Origin: Marinobacter salinexigens
GTDB taxonomy: Bacteria; Pseudomonadota; Gammaproteobacteria; Pseudomonadales; Oleiphilaceae
Length of the DNA: 64,000 bases
Direction of reading: 5' to 3'
NCBI RefSeq assembly: GCF_008370345.1
Contig: NZ_VTUU01000001.1
Span: 420,223-484,222, forward strand
Below are positions 1-11,399 of the stretch, one piece after another. Positions within the stretch are counted from its first letter, which is position 1; every line of letters begins with the position of its first letter. The translations under genes were made by a program, and so were the position numbers. Under the pieces are notes generated by a model. That model was not told the DNA's origin. It worked only from the letters and a program-made list of their open reading frames with translations, and made no database searches.

Positions 1-3
1 CAT
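1..3 (-). CDS. Start codon of the gene after nirS (leaves window)
   Basis: The first three bases read ATG on the minus strand. A GGAGG ribosome binding site lies just upstream, within the roughly 30 bases after the nirS stop codon. This implies that another gene follows nirS in the same operon outside the window. In related denitrifiers this is often a small cytochrome c or a heme d1 biosynthesis gene, but nothing of its product can be seen here. Confidence 0.5.
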
Positions 4-29
4 GGGTTTTTCCTCCGGGCCGGATCCGA

Positions 30-1772
<1,743 letters not shown>

Positions 1773-1815
1773 TTAAAGAGTCCCTGTAGGTTTCGCCTCT
1801 TTGAGCCCGCAAACA

Positions 1816-1829
1816 TTGATTTTTATCAG
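1816..1829 (-). promoter_or_regulatory. FNR/Dnr-type box upstream of nirS
   Basis: The plus strand reads TTGAT-TTTT-ATCAG, 9 of 10 defined bases of the TTGAT-N4-ATCAA consensus. It lies 62-75 bp before the nirS start, a usual position for a class II FNR/Dnr activator site. The product of the dnr gene at 54056 is the natural candidate ligand-responsive activator. Confidence 0.75.
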
Positions 1830-1852
1830 AGAGTGGCTGTTTGTTGGCCGTC

Positions 1853-1868
1853 TACCCGAAAAGGGGTA
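1853..1868. promoter_or_regulatory. NarL-like 7-2-7 dyad in the nirS-nirC gap
   Basis: TACCCGA-AA-AGGGGTA matches the NarL/NarP arrangement TACYYMT-N2-AKRRGTA at 12 of 14 positions; the right heptamer is perfect. It sits 24 bp beyond the Dnr-like box of nirS. NarXL is encoded in the same window. The call rests on pattern only. Confidence 0.45.
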
Positions 1869-1971
1869 TGCCAAATGATTCCTTGTGTTCGCTATGGTGG
1901 TTAACCAATATCAAGGTTGAAGAAATCCGGCGTTGCGAGGATGCGGAAAAGCCTTGGGAGGCGAGCAGACT

Positions 1972-2325
1972 GTGCAGATGGTTGCGATTGTGAAGAGTGG
2001 TTTGGGTTACGGGTATGCCAGTGTGATCTGGACCCTGGCGATCAGTTTTTCAGCAGGGGCAATAGCGGACTCCCGATCCGAGTCTGAACTGGCCAATCTG
2101 GTACTTCAGGACTGTGGTTCATGCCATGGCATGACCCTCAAAGGCGGGCTGGGGCCTGCGCTCAGACCGGAGAATCTGGAGCAACGATCTGTCGACGCCA
2201 TTGCCGCCATTATCCGTGAAGGGGTTCCGAAAACGGCGATGCCACCGTGGAAACCTCTGCTTACACCTGAAGAAATTGAATGGATCAGCCAGCAACTTAA
2301 AACTGGCAGCCTTGTCTCGAATTAA
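1972..2325 (+). CDS. nirC: NirC-like small periplasmic cytochrome c
   Basis: Small c-type cytochrome with one heme site, CGSCH, at about 48-52, and a distal Met region near TAMPPW. It resembles NirC/cytochrome c55x, which donates electrons to NirS or helps in heme d1 maturation. A hydrophobic signal segment covers about residues 4-31. I chose the GTG at 1972 because GGGAGG lies 10 bp upstream; an ATG at 1978 or a TTG at 1933 are alternatives. The gene heads the nirC-nirF-nirQ run, divergent from nirS. Confidence 0.85.
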   Translation: MQMVAIVKSGLGYGYASVIWTLAISFSAGAIADSRSESELANLVLQDCGSCHGMTLKGGLGPALRPENLEQRSVDAIAAIIREGVPKTAMPPWKPLLTPEEIEWISQQLKTGSLVSN

Positions 2326-2362
2326 GTAACCAATTTGTCCAAAACCTGGAGGGCTGAGCGCC

Positions 2363-3598
2363 ATGTACCTGATACGGAATTTCAGGGGCCTGCTGGCAGG
2401 AGTGATGCTGCTGACAGGGCTTATTGGTCTGGTGGGATGTCAGAGTATGGCAGAGAGCACGGGCGCGTTCGTGGCTCCGGCGTCGTTGATGGGTACTGGC
2501 GATCTCGGCCTGATCATCGAGCGGGCCACCGGCTCGGTGCTGGTGATTAATACCACTCAGCATAGCGTGCTGGGGCGCATTGAAGGGTTGGGTGACCTGT
2601 CTCATGCCTCGGTGGTCTATTCCCGTGATGGTCGGTACGGCTATGTGTTCGGGCGTGACGGTGGTCTATCCAAGGTGGACCTGCTGACAGGGGCCTTGGT
2701 CAACCGGGTGGTTCAGTCTGGCAACAGCATTGGTGGGGCAATTTCCCAGGATGGCCGTTATGTGGCCGTCTCGAACTATGAGCCCGGCGGCGTGAAGGTC
2801 TTCGACAGCGAAACCCTGGCGTTGGTGGTGGAAGTACCGGCGGTCTACGTCGGAAAAGACGGCGGGCCGGAACGCTCGAAAACCGTTGGGTTGGTGGATG
2901 CCCCGGGTAACAGGTTCATTTTCAGTCTGTTCGATGCCGGCCAGATCTGGACACTCGATATGGCGGAGCCAACCCCGCAGATCCACAGGCTTGAGGCGGG
3001 AGAAGCGCCCTATGACGCACTGATCACACCTGATGGCCGCTATTACATCGCCGGGCTCTTTGGCGAAGATGGGCTTTCCATGCTGGACCTCTGGCATCCC
3101 GAGTCGGGTGTAATCGAAATCCTGCCGGGTTATGGCAAGGGCGAACAGAAGCTGCCGGTATACAAAATGCCGCATCTTGAAGGCTGGGCGGTGGCCGATG
3201 GTCGCTCGTTTTTCCCGGCTGTGGGGCACCACCAGGTATTGGTCGCAGCCATGGATGACTGGTCGCTGCTGGAAAAGATTGATGTTCAGGGACAGCCGGT
3301 CTTCGTTATGGCCAGCCCGGATAACCGCCAGATCTGGGTCAGTTTTGCCCACCCCAGAAATGACGTGATTCAGGTCATCGACAGCGAGACCCTGGAAGTG
3401 ATCAAAACCCTGGAGCCGGGCAAGGCTGTGCTGCACATGGAGTTTACGCCGAGGGGCGAGGAAGTCTGGGTGTCGGCGCGGGACAGTAACCGGGTGACGG
3501 TCTTTAGCACCCGTACCCTTGAACCGGTCAACGTGCTGGAAGCGGAGAAACCCAGCGGAATCTTCTTTACCAGCAGGGCCCAGACCCTTGGCCTCTGA
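2363..3598 (+). CDS. nirF: NirF, heme d1 biosynthesis lipoprotein
   Basis: NirF is a cd1-like propeller protein that acts in the last periplasmic steps of heme d1 synthesis for NirS. The 411-residue product starts with a lipoprotein signal (hydrophobic run ending LVGC, Cys at about 26). It then shows repeated propeller strands similar to the d1 domain of NirS but has no heme c motif. A GGAGGG site lies 9 bp before the ATG. The gene follows nirC after 37 bp. The other nirDLGHJEN genes are not in the window and may lie to the left, downstream of nirS. Confidence 0.93.
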   Translation: MYLIRNFRGLLAGVMLLTGLIGLVGCQSMAESTGAFVAPASLMGTGDLGLIIERATGSVLVINTTQHSVLGRIEGLGDLSHASVVYSRDGRYGYVFGRDGGLSKVDLLTGALVNRVVQSGNSIGGAISQDGRYVAVSNYEPGGVKVFDSETLALVVEVPAVYVGKDGGPERSKTVGLVDAPGNRFIFSLFDAGQIWTLDMAEPTPQIHRLEAGEAPYDALITPDGRYYIAGLFGEDGLSMLDLWHPESGVIEILPGYGKGEQKLPVYKMPHLEGWAVADGRSFFPAVGHHQVLVAAMDDWSLLEKIDVQGQPVFVMASPDNRQIWVSFAHPRNDVIQVIDSETLEVIKTLEPGKAVLHMEFTPRGEEVWVSARDSNRVTVFSTRTLEPVNVLEAEKPSGIFFTSRAQTLGL

Positions 3599-4358
3599 GT
3601 TCGGCAAAGGAGCAATACTGGCCGGGTTGTTGGTTGGGCTGACGCTGGCTGTGTCGGCTGGAGCAGGCGCCAAGGGCGGTGAGTTGGTGATTTCTATTAT
3701 CGCGCCGAATAAGACGTCGGTTGTGGCCCGCCAACGACTGACGGGCTATCTCCAGCGTGCAGGCTGCGAGGCCGAAGTGGTGATCGGCGATGAACCTGCC
3801 GGTGCGGGGCTGGTCTACCGACCGGGAATACCGCCTCCCGGAGAGGTTCCGCAGCTGGTGTCGGTGAACCGACTGGGCAAGTTGCCCCAGCCTGCCTGGA
3901 TCAGCCGTCGTACCGCTGGTGTTCGGAGCCTGTCGGAGTTGGAAGGTCGGGATCTCGCCATTATCTCGGGGACGGATCCGGTGGGCAGACGGTTGCCTCT
4001 GGAGGCATTGGCGGAAGCCGGGGTAGTGCCGGCCCGGGACCAGCTCTATGAAACTGGTGATTACAGCTCGTCGCTCGGGCTGGTACTGCACAACAACACC
4101 CATGCGGCTGCTTCAGAAGCGGGGTTTGTGGACGAGATGCTGGAGCCGAATGATCTTGTGGTGATCTGGGCAGGAGAGCCCTTCACGTCTGGCGGCTGGT
4201 ATCGGGGAACCGGATGGGATCTGGCCGGCGTGTTGTGTGAGGATGCCCTGGCGGCGATGAAGCGCTCTGATGATCGACAGATTTTTGCGGTTTTCCCGGA
4301 ATGGGTTCATGGTTTTATCAGGCCTGAGGGCCTGGATTCAGAGGAAGTTTCCAAATGA
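3588..4358 (+). CDS. PhnD/SsuA-like periplasmic binding protein in the nir operon
   Basis: A hydrophobic export signal (about residues 8-30) is followed by a two-lobed binding-protein pattern. It has a segment like 'SLSELEGRDLA' with a following 'TDPVG' loop and a later 'NNTHAA...GFVDEM' segment, as in PhnD-family phosphate/phosphonate/oxyanion binding proteins. The substrate is not predictable. No ABC permease or ATPase is adjacent. The start is uncertain: TTG at 3588 overlaps the end of nirF, while AAAGGAG at 3606-3612 would favour a start nearer 3627. The stop overlaps nirQ by 4 bp, so it is co-transcribed with nirF and nirQ. Confidence 0.75.
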   Translation: MASEFGKGAILAGLLVGLTLAVSAGAGAKGGELVISIIAPNKTSVVARQRLTGYLQRAGCEAEVVIGDEPAGAGLVYRPGIPPPGEVPQLVSVNRLGKLPQPAWISRRTAGVRSLSELEGRDLAIISGTDPVGRRLPLEALAEAGVVPARDQLYETGDYSSSLGLVLHNNTHAAASEAGFVDEMLEPNDLVVIWAGEPFTSGGWYRGTGWDLAGVLCEDALAAMKRSDDRQIFAVFPEWVHGFIRPEGLDSEEVSK

Positions 4359-5143
4359 CGTTTTATCAACCGGTTGGCAACGAGATCGAACTGTTTCAGG
4401 CGGCGGCAGACAACGGCCTGCCCGTCCTGATCAAGGGCCCTACCGGCTGCGGCAAGACCCGGTTTGTCCGTTACATGGCCGAGAAGCTGAACCGGCCGGT
4501 GTATACCGTTGCCTGCCATGATGATCTGACCGCAGCGGATCTTGTCGGCCGCCACCTGATCGGCCCCGACGGTACCTACTGGCAGGATGGCCCTCTGACG
4601 CGGGCCGTTCGCGAAGGTGGGATCTGCTACCTTGATGAGGTGGTGGAAGCGAGGAAGGACACGACTGTGGTGCTTCACCCGCTGGCGGATGACCGTCGTG
4701 AGTTGCCAATTGAACGCACGGGAGAACTGCTCACGGCGGCCCCCGGATTCATGCTGGTGGTGTCCTACAACCCCGGTTACCAGAGCCTGCTGAAGGGTAT
4801 GAAACCCAGTACCCGGCAACGTTTCGTGTCGCTGAGGTTTGATTACCCTTCAGAGCTTCAAGAGCAGGTTATTGTGGCAGAAGAGGCCGGATGTGACCGT
4901 GACCTGGCGGTCCAGTTGGTGAACCTTGCGTCTGCTTTGCGGAACCTGAAGGATCACGATCTGGAGGAAGCCGCGTCTACCAGGTTGCTGATTCACACGG
5001 CGATGATGATAAAAGCCGGTCTGCCTTCGCTGGATGCCGTTCGGGCGGGAATGATCGAGCCGCTGTCCGACGACGAGGCAACTGTGGCTGCACTCATGGA
5101 GGTGGTGTATGCGGTATTCGGGAGGCCGGGAGAAGGCCGCTAG
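4355..5143 (+). CDS. nirQ: NirQ/NorQ MoxR-type AAA+ ATPase
   Basis: Cytoplasmic AAA+ chaperone of the CbbQ/NirQ/NorQ family. It works with the von Willebrand protein NorD to activate nitric oxide reductase, probably by iron insertion. Walker A GPTGCGKT lies at 28-35 and a Walker B region CYLDEV near 90; sensor/arginine elements include STRQRFVSLRF. The 262 residues are typical. It overlaps the preceding gene by 4 bp and the following membrane protein by 35 bp. NorD is encoded nearby on the other strand (6490-8313). Confidence 0.93.
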   Translation: MTFYQPVGNEIELFQAAADNGLPVLIKGPTGCGKTRFVRYMAEKLNRPVYTVACHDDLTAADLVGRHLIGPDGTYWQDGPLTRAVREGGICYLDEVVEARKDTTVVLHPLADDRRELPIERTGELLTAAPGFMLVVSYNPGYQSLLKGMKPSTRQRFVSLRFDYPSELQEQVIVAEEAGCDRDLAVQLVNLASALRNLKDHDLEEAASTRLLIHTAMMIKAGLPSLDAVRAGMIEPLSDDEATVAALMEVVYAVFGRPGEGR

Positions 5144-5483
5144 CGGAGCTGTTGTTCCGGTTGTCTGGTATCTACTGAATTTGCTGGTGATTCCGGTTAT
5201 CGGATTTGCCGTTCTTGCCTGGTTGTATATTCACCGGAGTGAGAACGGTGAGCTTCGGCAGGCTCATACACAGGCTGCGTTTTTCATGTCTGTCATCGGT
5301 GCTTTGCTTATCGGAGCGGGTGTGGCTTTGCCTTGGTTAGCGTTTGGCAATACCGGCCACTTCTGGACGTTCGCTCTGGTGTGGGCAATTGTCCTGCACA
5401 CCGGGTTCGTGTTGTGGGGAATGGTTTCCCTCGCATTCGCCATGTCCGATAAGCCGCCGTTGTTTCCCTCTGTATTGCTGTAG
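5109..5483 (+). CDS. Small three-helix membrane protein, unknown function
   Basis: This 124-residue product has three clear hydrophobic segments (about residues 17-43, 57-80 and 88-112). The loops carry charged residues and there is no cofactor motif. The ATG lies inside the 3' end of nirQ, suggesting translational coupling. Location suggests a role in the nir/nor system, but I do not recognise the family. It is the last gene before a large palindromic element, facing norF. Confidence 0.7.
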   Translation: MRYSGGREKAASGAVVPVVWYLLNLLVIPVIGFAVLAWLYIHRSENGELRQAHTQAAFFMSVIGALLIGAGVALPWLAFGNTGHFWTFALVWAIVLHTGFVLWGMVSLAFAMSDKPPLFPSVLL

Positions 5484-5507
5484 CCTGACTGTCCAGGAGT
5501 TAGAGGC

Positions 5508-5608
5508 TTTGGAAAGGGCTGTCCAAAACCCGCTCCTTCGGCACGTCCATGTGACGCTTGAGCTCCGCCATCCATGGCTCCGCACAGTTTTGGACAGCCC
5601 TTTCCAAA
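5508..5608 (+). repeat. Palindromic element, copy A
   Basis: A perfect 22-bp inverted repeat (5508-5529 and 5587-5608, inner ends CCAAAAC and GTTTTGG) flanks a 57-bp core. The core is shared with elements at 53773-53886 (inverted) and 59951-60064. Inside it are short hairpins, such as CACGT-CC-ATGTG and GCCA-TCCA-TGGC. Copy A lies between convergent genes (the nirQ-linked membrane protein and norF), so it could act as a bidirectional terminator or RNA-stabilising structure. The outer arms differ from those of the other copies but remain self-complementary. Confidence 0.85.
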
Positions 5609-5656
5609 ACCTCTTTGCGAACTCTGTGCTTATCGCTTTACTGAGTGGTTTTCGTC

Positions 5657-5896
5657 TCAGCCCCAGATATGAAACCCTGCAATAACAGTGACTACAACCG
5701 GCGCCCAGCCTTGGGCTGCCAGTCGCCAGCCTGTTGGGGCTTTCCGCATCTCCATGAAGTGATCAACGAGTAGCATGGCTTTCACAATGATGAGTCCGAA
5801 AACCAGCCAAACCAGAAACTCGGGCCCCATCCCGGTCTGCATGGCAATGACGGGTAATGAGGTACAGATTATCAGAGTCAAATATATCGTCAGCAT
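5657..5896 (-). CDS. norF: NorF-like small membrane protein (cytochrome oxidase subunit IV family)
   Basis: This 79-residue protein has three hydrophobic segments and the motif LVDHFMEMRKAP, typical of the short subunit IV/NorF family found with NorE. NorF is an accessory of nitric oxide reductase; it is not part of the catalytic NorCB core. AAGGAGG precedes the ATG. It is the last gene of the norCB-polyferredoxin-norDEF run. A second, longer member lies at 40782-41099. Confidence 0.85.
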   Translation of the reverse strand: MLTIYLTLIICTSLPVIAMQTGMGPEFLVWLVFGLIIVKAMLLVDHFMEMRKAPTGWRLAAQGWAPVVVTVIAGFHIWG

Positions 5897-5908
5897 GTTG
5901 TGCCCTCC

Positions 5909-6487
5909 TTATGCCAGTACGTAGACCATCGGAAACAGCACCAGCCAGACCAGATCCACCATGTGCCAGTATGAGGCGCCGGATTCCATGCCGTTCATGT
6001 CGCTGCCGTCGTAGTCGCCGCGACCGACCTTTACCGCAAGCACGACCAGGATGATCTGGCCCAGCACCACGTGCATGAAGTGGAAGAAGGTCAGGAAGAA
6101 ATAGAACATGAAGAAGGTATCAGTGCCGAGGTTGTAGCCAAGTCCGTACAGGTTGCCGTATTCCCAGAGCTTTCCGATGGTGTAGATGCTGGATATCGCG
6201 ACGGCGAGCCAGAGTCTCAGGTGGCATCTCCGCTGCCCATGACGGAGTTGGTGGACGGCCGTGGCGACAAGATAGCTGGCGGTGATCAGGGCAGCGGTGT
6301 TGAGCAGGCCGATCCATGGGTGCAGCACTTCACGGCCGGCATGGAAGGTGGCCGGGTCGAGGCTGCGGGCGACGGTAAAGCCGATGAACAGGATGCCGAA
6401 CACGGCCAGTTCGGCGAAGATGAACATCCAGACGGCGATGTCGCCGGGCAGGTGTCGGGTCTTGGTTTCTGCCGATGGAGTGCTCAT
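5909..6487 (-). CDS. norE: NorE, cytochrome c oxidase subunit III-like
   Basis: Five-helix membrane protein of the subunit III family (192 residues), associated with nitric oxide reductase. It shows the usual F..E...F pattern near the start, an N-T-A-x-L-I-T-x-S helix, and the C-terminal SYWHMVDLVWLVLFPMVY segment. ATG at 6485-6487 is chosen; a GTG at 6493 would overlap the norD stop codon. A paralogue lies at 40122-40754. Confidence 0.9.
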   Translation of the reverse strand: MSTPSAETKTRHLPGDIAVWMFIFAELAVFGILFIGFTVARSLDPATFHAGREVLHPWIGLLNTAALITASYLVATAVHQLRHGQRRCHLRLWLAVAISSIYTIGKLWEYGNLYGLGYNLGTDTFFMFYFFLTFFHFMHVVLGQIILVVLAVKVGRGDYDGSDMNGMESGASYWHMVDLVWLVLFPMVYVLA

Positions 6488-6489
6488 GG

Positions 6490-8313
6490 TCACCTGGTCA
6501 GATTCAGATAGAGTTTTGGTAGCTGCAGAGGCAACTGTGCTGGATCCCGGATCACCACGTAGTTGTTGCTGCCAAAAACGTAGGGCAGGTATTCGCTGGC
6601 TTCGTCGTCGATGGTGACGCAGAAAGGAGTCAGGCCTGCTTTCAGGGCTTCCTGTACGGCCATACGGGTGTCTTCAACGCCATAGCGGCCCTCGTAGAGG
6701 TCAAGGTCGTTGGGTTTGCCGTCGGTGAGCAGGAGCAGGATTTTCTGGTGCTCGTGGCGGCTTTGCAGCACCCGTGTGGCCTGCCGGATCGCGGTGCCCA
6801 TGCGGGTGTAGTAGCCGGGCTCAAGGGCCTGTATCCGGCCACGCACAGTAGCGGTGTAGGCTTCATCGAAGCCTTTAATGTGATGAAAGCGCACATGGTC
6901 CCTGCGCCGTGAGGAAAAGGCGAACAGGGCAAAGGGATCACGGCTGGCAGAGAGGGCTTCGCTGAGCAGTTGCAGGCCATCCCGGGCAACGTCGATGACC
7001 CGCTGGTGGTTGTTGATGTAGGACTCAGTGGACAGCGACACGTCGGCCAGTACCAGGCAGGCCAGGTCACGCTGACTCTGCTGGCAGCGCCGAAACAGCT
7101 TCTGGTCGATGGCGCCCTGGCGCTGGCGGTGCTGTACCGCTCGTTCCACGCAGGCATCCAGGTCCAGTTCTTCGCCTTCCACCTGGCGTCTTTGCCACTG
7201 TTTCAGTGGCTTCAGAGCGCTAAACTGCCGTTGCAGTCGTTTCGCCGGGCGTCGCAAAGGTTCCGGCAGTTCCGCTGCTGGTGCCTCCCGTGCCAGCATG
7301 GGTTGCAGGCAGCAAAATTTCTCCCGATAGCTCTGGCTGCGCCAGTCCCACTCCGGAAGGTGGATGCCGGGCCCGAGGCGAATATCGTCATTCTCTTCCG
7401 ACGGCAGATCCAGGTCGAACTTGATGGAAGCGGAGGTATCGCTGCGGTCGCTTGAAACAGAAATCCTGTCCATGTCGTCGGCAACTGCTTCCGCGTCATC
7501 CTCTTCGGTATCGTCTCCGGCCCGGTCTACTGGTATGAACTCAGTCCAGGAAAAGAGGCTTTCCAACCGGAAGATCATCAACCCCTGGTCCCGGTCGAAG
7601 GATTCGACCCGTTCGGCCTGTCTACGTTTTCTTTTCTTCGGCACGCCTCCGGGGCTGGCCTGATTGCGATCGTCGTTGGTGATCTTGCCAGCGCTGCTAC
7701 TGAGGTCCAACGCCGGGTAAAGCCAGAGGATAACCGGCCAGGGATCATTGGCGGCTTTAGGCAAGCGCTGGATGCTACCCGGATGAATCAGTGCCTGGCG
7801 TATGGCATCTTCCCGGGCGGCTTCGCCTTCGGGCAAATCATCTGGATGTGGTCGCCATTGTAATGCGTGGCTGACCAGCCGCTGATACATTCGTTCAAGC
7901 CCTGGCCAGCGGGCCAGGACAGATTCCACCATGGCCTGGTTATCGACAAACCAGTTGCCGCTCTCGGGGTGGGGAGAGGCTGCCAGTGCGGCCAACCAGA
8001 GGTACAGATCCCGGTTCAGCTCCCGGGCTGGAAAAAGAGCGATCCGTTCCGGCAAACGCAGGTTCTGTTCATCCCGCCACGCCAGTTCGAACTTCCGGTG
8101 GGTGCCGGCCAGTTTGTGGAGGAAGCGCCGGCGTAGTCTGAAATGCCTTGGTTCCGCAGTCACCAGACTCAGCGCCGGATCACCACCCAGTGCCCGGAAC
8201 AGAATGCCGAGGTGGTGAGCTTCGTCTTTCAGGATGACAGCGTGCTCAGGGAATTCTCCCAGCGCCTGACGGGTGATGTATTCATGCCATTTGTAGCCAA
8301 CCCATTCTTCCAT
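6490..8313 (-). CDS. norD: NorD, von Willebrand factor A protein for NO reductase activation
   Basis: Cytoplasmic partner of the NirQ/NorQ ATPase in maturation of nitric oxide reductase. The 607-residue product has a C-terminal vWA domain with the MIDAS motif DVSLS, followed by TRMGTAIRQAT and LLLTDGKPND. A charged linker rich in Arg, Asp and Glu precedes it. Length matches NorD. AAGGAG lies before the ATG. It sits between the polyferredoxin gene and norE, with short spacings. Confidence 0.95.
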   Translation of the reverse strand: MEEWVGYKWHEYITRQALGEFPEHAVILKDEAHHLGILFRALGGDPALSLVTAEPRHFRLRRRFLHKLAGTHRKFELAWRDEQNLRLPERIALFPARELNRDLYLWLAALAASPHPESGNWFVDNQAMVESVLARWPGLERMYQRLVSHALQWRPHPDDLPEGEAAREDAIRQALIHPGSIQRLPKAANDPWPVILWLYPALDLSSSAGKITNDDRNQASPGGVPKKRKRRQAERVESFDRDQGLMIFRLESLFSWTEFIPVDRAGDDTEEDDAEAVADDMDRISVSSDRSDTSASIKFDLDLPSEENDDIRLGPGIHLPEWDWRSQSYREKFCCLQPMLAREAPAAELPEPLRRPAKRLQRQFSALKPLKQWQRRQVEGEELDLDACVERAVQHRQRQGAIDQKLFRRCQQSQRDLACLVLADVSLSTESYINNHQRVIDVARDGLQLLSEALSASRDPFALFAFSSRRRDHVRFHHIKGFDEAYTATVRGRIQALEPGYYTRMGTAIRQATRVLQSRHEHQKILLLLTDGKPNDLDLYEGRYGVEDTRMAVQEALKAGLTPFCVTIDDEASEYLPYVFGSNNYVVIRDPAQLPLQLPKLYLNLTR

Positions 8314-8325
8314 ATCGGCTCCTTG

Positions 8326-9276
8326 TCAGTCCCGTCGACCGGCTGGTTCGTTGCCCAGTTGCCGGACGGGAATCAGAACGGTCTGTCTGCTGGGTTTACC
8401 TGGTGCCCAGTGTAAGAGGCTACCTTCCGGGTTGTTTTTCTGAACTTCCCGGCAGGCGCTGACGCATTGCAGGCACTGGGTGCAGGTAAATTTGGCTCGT
8501 TTGTGGCTGCGGGTCGGCAGACGCATCGGGCAGGCTTCATCGCAGGCCTTGGTGCAGTCGCGGCAGGCGGCTGCACGTTCGGTATCAAAGGTCACCATCC
8601 GGCCCCGTCCATTGGTCATCCAGGCGATGCTCTGCACCACACCGAATGCACAGCCGTATTTGCAGAAAAGGTGGCGGGCAAACAGGAAATCCAGCGTAAA
8701 GAAAGTGGTGGCAACGGCCAGGAATACGGACGGGTAAAAGCCCATGTTTCCGGTGAACAGGTCGGTATAGAGCGGAATGGGTGGCAGCAGGTAAGACAGC
8801 ATGGCCAGAGCCCAGGAAAAACCGATCAGAGCGCACACCAGAGTCAGGCAGGTCCAGTGAATCGCCTTGCCGCGGCGCCCTTTTTTAAGGGCTTCCCAGA
8901 GTGTCGGCCGGCCGGTGATCCGGGTCATCAGATGATTGATGGTTTCCACCACAGAGAAGTGTGGGCACAGCCAGCCACAGTAGATTCGTCCCCATTTCCA
9001 GGCAACCCAGAGAACACCGGGTACCAGCACAAGAATGGGCAGGATAAACCAGACCAGAATCTGGCTAGCAACATCGACCGGTGCACTTTGGGTAACCCAG
9101 TCCAGGTCGAGGTTAAAGGAGAGGGGGAATCCCAGAACAATAAATCGGGTTTCGGTCAGGTCGTAACGAAACAGGTTGAGTACCGGTGCAAGCAGGAACA
9201 GCGCGAAGAAGCTCGTGCGGGTGACCAATCGTTTGGTCTGTAGTCTGTCCTTCGGATTGATGGTTTGAGCTTGCAT
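8326..9276 (-). CDS. NosR/CcoG-like membrane polyferredoxin in the nor operon
   Basis: A 316-residue membrane iron-sulfur protein. Several transmembrane helices carry CGWLCP (CxxxCP) and a second, altered CKYGCA motif where proline is replaced by alanine. The C-terminal half has ferredoxin-type clusters CRDCTKACDEACP and CTQCLQCVSAC. It is shorter than CcoG/RdxA (about 470) and lacks the FMN domain of NosR. It lies between norB and norD, so electron transfer or redox assembly for NO reductase is a fair inference; no specific role is established here. Confidence 0.85.
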   Translation of the reverse strand: MQAQTINPKDRLQTKRLVTRTSFFALFLLAPVLNLFRYDLTETRFIVLGFPLSFNLDLDWVTQSAPVDVASQILVWFILPILVLVPGVLWVAWKWGRIYCGWLCPHFSVVETINHLMTRITGRPTLWEALKKGRRGKAIHWTCLTLVCALIGFSWALAMLSYLLPPIPLYTDLFTGNMGFYPSVFLAVATTFFTLDFLFARHLFCKYGCAFGVVQSIAWMTNGRGRMVTFDTERAAACRDCTKACDEACPMRLPTRSHKRAKFTCTQCLQCVSACREVQKNNPEGSLLHWAPGKPSRQTVLIPVRQLGNEPAGRRD

Positions 9277-9333
9277 GGTGAAGGCCGGGTAATGGCAGGG
9301 TCGGGGAGTGTTCCCCGCCCTGCACAGTTAAGA

Positions 9334-11209
<1,876 letters not shown>

Positions 11210-11281
11210 TGGTCTCTCTCCTTGGTCGTTTTGGAATACCTGACTACAGCACTAGGATATAAAGATTCATCTTGAATGCTG

Positions 11282-11295
11282 TTGATGATTGTCAA
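11282..11295 (-). promoter_or_regulatory. FNR/Dnr-type box of the norCB promoter
   Basis: TTGAT-GATT-GTCAA on the plus strand matches 9 of 10 defined bases of the FNR/Dnr consensus. Its centre is about 42 bp from a predicted start site, and TATCCT (minus strand, 11254-11259) sits exactly where a -10 would lie for a class II site. It is 73-86 bp before norC. Confidence 0.8.
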
Positions 11296-11330
11296 GCAAG
11301 ACGGGCGATCTCACCATTGAGCTGGAGAGT

Positions 11331-11346
11331 TACCTCCGAAGGGATA
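11331..11346. promoter_or_regulatory. NarL-like dyad between norC and the AEC gene
   Basis: TACCTCC-GA-AGGGATA fits the 7-2-7 NarL pattern at 12 of 14 positions. It lies 36 bp beyond the Dnr-like box of norC and 54 bp before the AEC transporter start, so it could act on either gene. Confidence 0.35.
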
Positions 11347-11399
11347 CTTGCTAGAATTTCCGCTCCAAACTCTACTCGTTTCTTCTGTCTGGAGCCCTG

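Noticed and set aside
5508-5608. Integron attC site as explanation of the palindromic elements
   Set aside because: attC sites have conserved outer ends and variable centres; here the centre is conserved and the outer arms vary. No integrase gene is present.
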